A stretch of 64,000 nt of DNA, from assembly GCA_964525015.1 (NCBI GenBank), contig CAZGFY010000001.1, positions 1 through 64,000 of the forward strand, read 5' to 3'. The position numbers were made by a program, and so were the translations under genes. The stretch is from RGIG3102 sp964525015. Lineage in GTDB: Bacteria > Bacillota > Clostridia > Oscillospirales > Ruminococcaceae. This document shows, in pieces, positions 61,538 through 64,000 of the stretch. How positions within the stretch are numbered: the first letter of the stretch is position 1; each line of letters opens with the position of its first letter. Under the pieces are notes generated by a model. It was not told the DNA's origin, did not search any database, and saw nothing but the letters and a program-made list of their open reading frames with translations.

Positions 61538-61971
61538 AAGTTTTAGTCCTTCCATTTTTTGTTTTTTCTCTAAACATCGTAGTTTTATTTAGAGCTTCTT
61601 ATCCCTATTTAAATTAAACTGCAATTAATTTCATCATGGGAATAATCATTAACTCAATTATATCGTCATCTTTAAAATTTTACAAGCATTTTGCAAACAA
61701 TTTGTGAATTTTTGGTGAATTGACAAAACATTGATGTATTACGTTGTTAAAATTCACTATTACATTTCGTTAAATATTTTTCACACTTAACTATTTATTC
61801 GCTAATTATCTATAATTTTAATAAATTAATAATTTTCTTAATTTTCTATTAATCAAATTTAATAAAATCAACTACAAAAAATATGTATACATTTTAATAA
61901 TTTTGTATTATACTCAAAGCAAATAAGCGTTTTACACTTTAAAAACATTAAATTATAAGGAGAAAATTATT
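61538..61971. other. Divergent intergenic region between oppA and the glycoside-hydrolase-like gene
   Basis: About 430 bp of AT-rich DNA. A minus-strand promoter for oppA is listed separately. On the plus side, a palindrome ATGTATACAT (61883-61892) and a TATACT (61909-61914) precede the hydrolase gene and could be operator and -10. No open frame or RNA gene seen. Confidence 0.5.
61657..61685 (-). promoter_or_regulatory. oppA operon promoter
   Basis: Minus-strand -35 TTGTAA (61685-61680) and -10 TATAAT (61662-61657), 17-bp spacing. The leader to oppA is about 110 nt. Confidence 0.6.
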
Positions 61972-64000
61972 ATGTGGTATAAAGATAACTATCGTCGAAT
62001 ATTTCTTGATATGCATATAAGCGATGATAAAGAAGTTTATTTATCAAAATTCAACCCTCGTGAAATTGTTAAATTATTTAAAGAGGCAAATGCACAAACA
62101 GTTGTTGTAAAATCTCGCCCACACACAGGGCTTGCCCATCACCCAACTAAATTCGGACGCACTCATAAAGCTTTAACTAGTAAAGATTATGTAAGGGAAA
62201 TGATAGAAATTGCTCACAACGAAGGACTAGCTGTTGAAAGCTATTTTTCCCAAATTTTTGATAACTGGGTTTATGATAATCATCCTAGCTGGCGAATGGT
62301 AAATAGTGAAGGCAAGCATTCGCTTGAATACTGTGACTACCATAATTTCAGTATGTTTAGGCGTGGAAGATATGGGCTAATTTGCCCAAACAATGAAGAA
62401 TACAGAGAATACGTTCGTGGCGCTCTTCAAGAATTAACTTTGAATTACGATGTTGATACCATATTTTTAGATATGCCTTTCTGGCCTGAAATTTGCTATT
62501 GCGATAGCTGTAAAACTAAATATTTAAAAGCCACCGGAAAAGATATGCCAACTACCATCGATTTAGAAAGCGATGAATTTAAAAAATTCCAATCTATTCG
62601 AGAAGATTGGATGTGTGAATTCACTGCCCTATCCACTAAAGCAATAAAAGATATCAAAAATCATGTAACAGTTGAGCATAATATGTCTAATATTTCAGCT
62701 CCTTGGCAGTTTGCAACCACTGATAGAGTAGCCGATGCCTGCGATTATGTTAGTGGGGATTTATATGGTGGGTATTTGGAGCAAACATTTATCTGTAAGT
62801 ATTATAGAAACTTAACTAAATTAATGCCTTTTGTTTTTATAACTTCAAGATGTGACCCTGGTTTATCAGCACACACAACAGCAAAAACCTATGAAGAGCT
62901 TTATTTAAACACAGTTACAACCCTTGTTCACGGTGGTGCTTTTGCAGTTTGCGATGGAATAAATCCAGATGGCACTTTAGTTAAAGAAGCTTACACTGGA
63001 ATTATTAAAGATACATTTAGCGAAAGTGAAAAATACGAAAAATATATTAATGGGAATATCCAAAAAGATGTTGCAATATTATTTCCCGATAACTCTAAAT
63101 ACGACTGGAAAGAAAATGGTATGGATATCGCATCAACTATCCCTTTCCACGATACTTTCACTAATGATTTTTGCAAGAATCCAGTTAATATGGCAAAAAT
63201 TATGCGTGAGAAAAATATAGCTTTTGATGTTTATCCAGCAAGTAAAATCGATAAGATTAATGAAAAAGTGCTAACTATATCCGATGTTGTTAATCTAACT
63301 GATAAAGAAGCTGATACAATTATTAAATATGTTTTAAATGGTGGAAACTTATATATTTCAGGGCGAGTTGGAAACAAAAAACTTCTAGATATTCTAGAAG
63401 CAAAATATATAGATACAACTAAGCACAATGTTACATATATGGCTCCAACCGATGTAGGAAAACAATTTATGCAAAACTTTTCTAACCAAACTCCTTTAAA
63501 TGTTCGCCATACACAGGCAATTATGGAGTTTTCAGGCGAACATACTGTTTTAGCAAATTTAACCCTGCCATACACAATGACTGCAACCTATGATTTTTCT
63601 GCAATTCATTCAAATCCACCTGGGATAGCTACTGATATTCCATCAATCGTAGTTAAAAATGTTGGTAAAGGTAAAATTTTATGGGTGGCTGCCCCAATAG
63701 AAAGTATGGTTCCGTATTTTACAAGAGAGGTTGTTTTTAATTTAATTAAATATCTTGCTGGGGATTTATTATTCACTAGCGATGCTGCAAGCTTTATAGA
63801 AATTGTAAATTGGAAAAAGGATGATAAAATTTATTTTGCTCTTTTAAATCAGCAAGAACACTCTCCTATTGCACCAATGCATAATATTAATATAACTTTG
63901 CCATATATAATAAAATCTGCAAAACTAGTTGAAACAAATGATGAATTAATCATAACTAAAAATGATAATGAAACTATTTTAACTGTTCCAAAGCTTTATT
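61972..64000 (+). CDS. Glycoside-hydrolase-like protein (GHL6/alpha-L-fucosidase-like), partial
   Basis: The frame is open from the ATG at 61972 (AAGGAG 9 bp upstream) to the window edge: 676 codons, C-terminus missing. No signal peptide, so cytoplasmic. N-terminal TIM-barrel: RRIFLDMHISD, VVVKSRPHTGLAHHPTKFG, GLAVESYFSQIFDNWVY, then DTIFLDMPFWPEICYCDSCKTKY (acidic residues at the likely catalytic strand plus a Cys pair), VEHNMSN and RVADACDYVSGDLYGG. From about residue 350 a glutamine-amidotransferase-like trimerisation domain follows (VAILFPDNS, GGNLYISGRVG, KGKILWVAAPIES). This matches uncharacterised glycosyl hydrolase family 6-type proteins. It is divergent from the opp operon and likely cleaves the imported glycan. 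Confidence 0.75.
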   Translation, partial: MWYKDNYRRIFLDMHISDDKEVYLSKFNPREIVKLFKEANAQTVVVKSRPHTGLAHHPTKFGRTHKALTSKDYVREMIEIAHNEGLAVESYFSQIFDNWVYDNHPSWRMVNSEGKHSLEYCDYHNFSMFRRGRYGLICPNNEEYREYVRGALQELTLNYDVDTIFLDMPFWPEICYCDSCKTKYLKATGKDMPTTIDLESDEFKKFQSIREDWMCEFTALSTKAIKDIKNHVTVEHNMSNISAPWQFATTDRVADACDYVSGDLYGGYLEQTFICKYYRNLTKLMPFVFITSRCDPGLSAHTTAKTYEELYLNTVTTLVHGGAFAVCDGINPDGTLVKEAYTGIIKDTFSESEKYEKYINGNIQKDVAILFPDNSKYDWKENGMDIASTIPFHDTFTNDFCKNPVNMAKIMREKNIAFDVYPASKIDKINEKVLTISDVVNLTDKEADTIIKYVLNGGNLYISGRVGNKKLLDILEAKYIDTTKHNVTYMAPTDVGKQFMQNFSNQTPLNVRHTQAIMEFSGEHTVLANLTLPYTMTATYDFSAIHSNPPGIATDIPSIVVKNVGKGKILWVAAPIESMVPYFTREVVFNLIKYLAGDLLFTSDAASFIEIVNWKKDDKIYFALLNQQEHSPIAPMHNINITLPYIIKSAKLVETNDELIITKNDNETILTVPKLY

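Noticed and set aside
1..64000. Defence islands, prophage, CRISPR arrays, toxin-antitoxin pairs, tRNA or rRNA genes
   Set aside because: None of their marks (integrase, att repeats, repeat-spacer units, cloverleaf sequences) was seen by reading both strands. The only mobile trace is the IS3 relic.

Overview
The window is low-GC DNA (roughly 30% by eye) with Gram-positive hallmarks: lipoprotein signal peptides, strong AGGAGG-type ribosome binding sites, no outer-membrane genes, a LytC-type amidase and DUF11 surface proteins. This fits an anaerobic, probably host-associated member of the Bacillota (Clostridia-like); the species cannot be named from the sequence. No rRNA, tRNA, CRISPR array or intact mobile element was seen.

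Layout. 0.4-3.4 kb: a short UvrA-like ABC ATPase with its MarR repressor and a clear operator/promoter. 3.4-8.5 kb: a minus-strand operon for a heterodimeric ABC transporter (probably metal related), containing a dead YgbA_NO-type gene, a DUF454 protein, a His-rich protein and a chimeric gene scrap. 8.5-9.2 kb: an IS3-family relic abutting a truncated surface-protein gene. 9.2-12.3 kb: a cobalamin riboswitch followed by a BtuFCD-type importer. 12.2-13.5 kb: an ACR3 arsenite exporter with two operator-like palindromes around its promoter. 13.5-15.7 kb: two unrecognised membrane proteins. 15.9-23.8 kb: a membrane-anchored alpha/beta hydrolase, a 1524-residue DUF11-repeat surface protein and a cell-wall amidase. 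23.8-30.4 kb: a PadR/DUF2812 unit, then a run radA - adaptor - FtsX-like permease - GME-fold protein - phosphoesterase - second DUF2812 protein. 30.5-33.6 kb: a tripartite tricarboxylate transporter in which the binding protein and small membrane subunit are fused. 33.8-37.7 kb: an exported protein, a two-component system and an AEC-type carrier.

37.7-46.8 kb is a complete Lsr (AI-2) system: lsrACDBF on the minus strand, divergent from lsrR-lsrK on the plus strand, in the enterobacterial order but with a cupin gene where lsrG would be expected. LsrB/ACD import AI-2, LsrK phosphorylates it, LsrR should respond to the phosphorylated signal, and LsrF (plus perhaps the cupin) degrades it.

46.8-64 kb: an ABC-2 exporter pair, then nagB-nagA-ROK kinase-M81 metallopeptidase-ROK regulator, then cutC-oppFDCB-oppA (both units minus strand), and a divergent glycoside-hydrolase-like gene (61972 onward) that runs off the right edge. 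This looks like a locus for importing and dismantling an amino-sugar-containing oligosaccharide or glycopeptide. The most interesting points are the Lsr locus with its cupin, the TctC-TctB fusion, the ACR3 dual-operator promoter with no adjacent arsR, the decayed genes in the first ABC operon, and the amino-sugar/peptide locus with its paired ROK operators.
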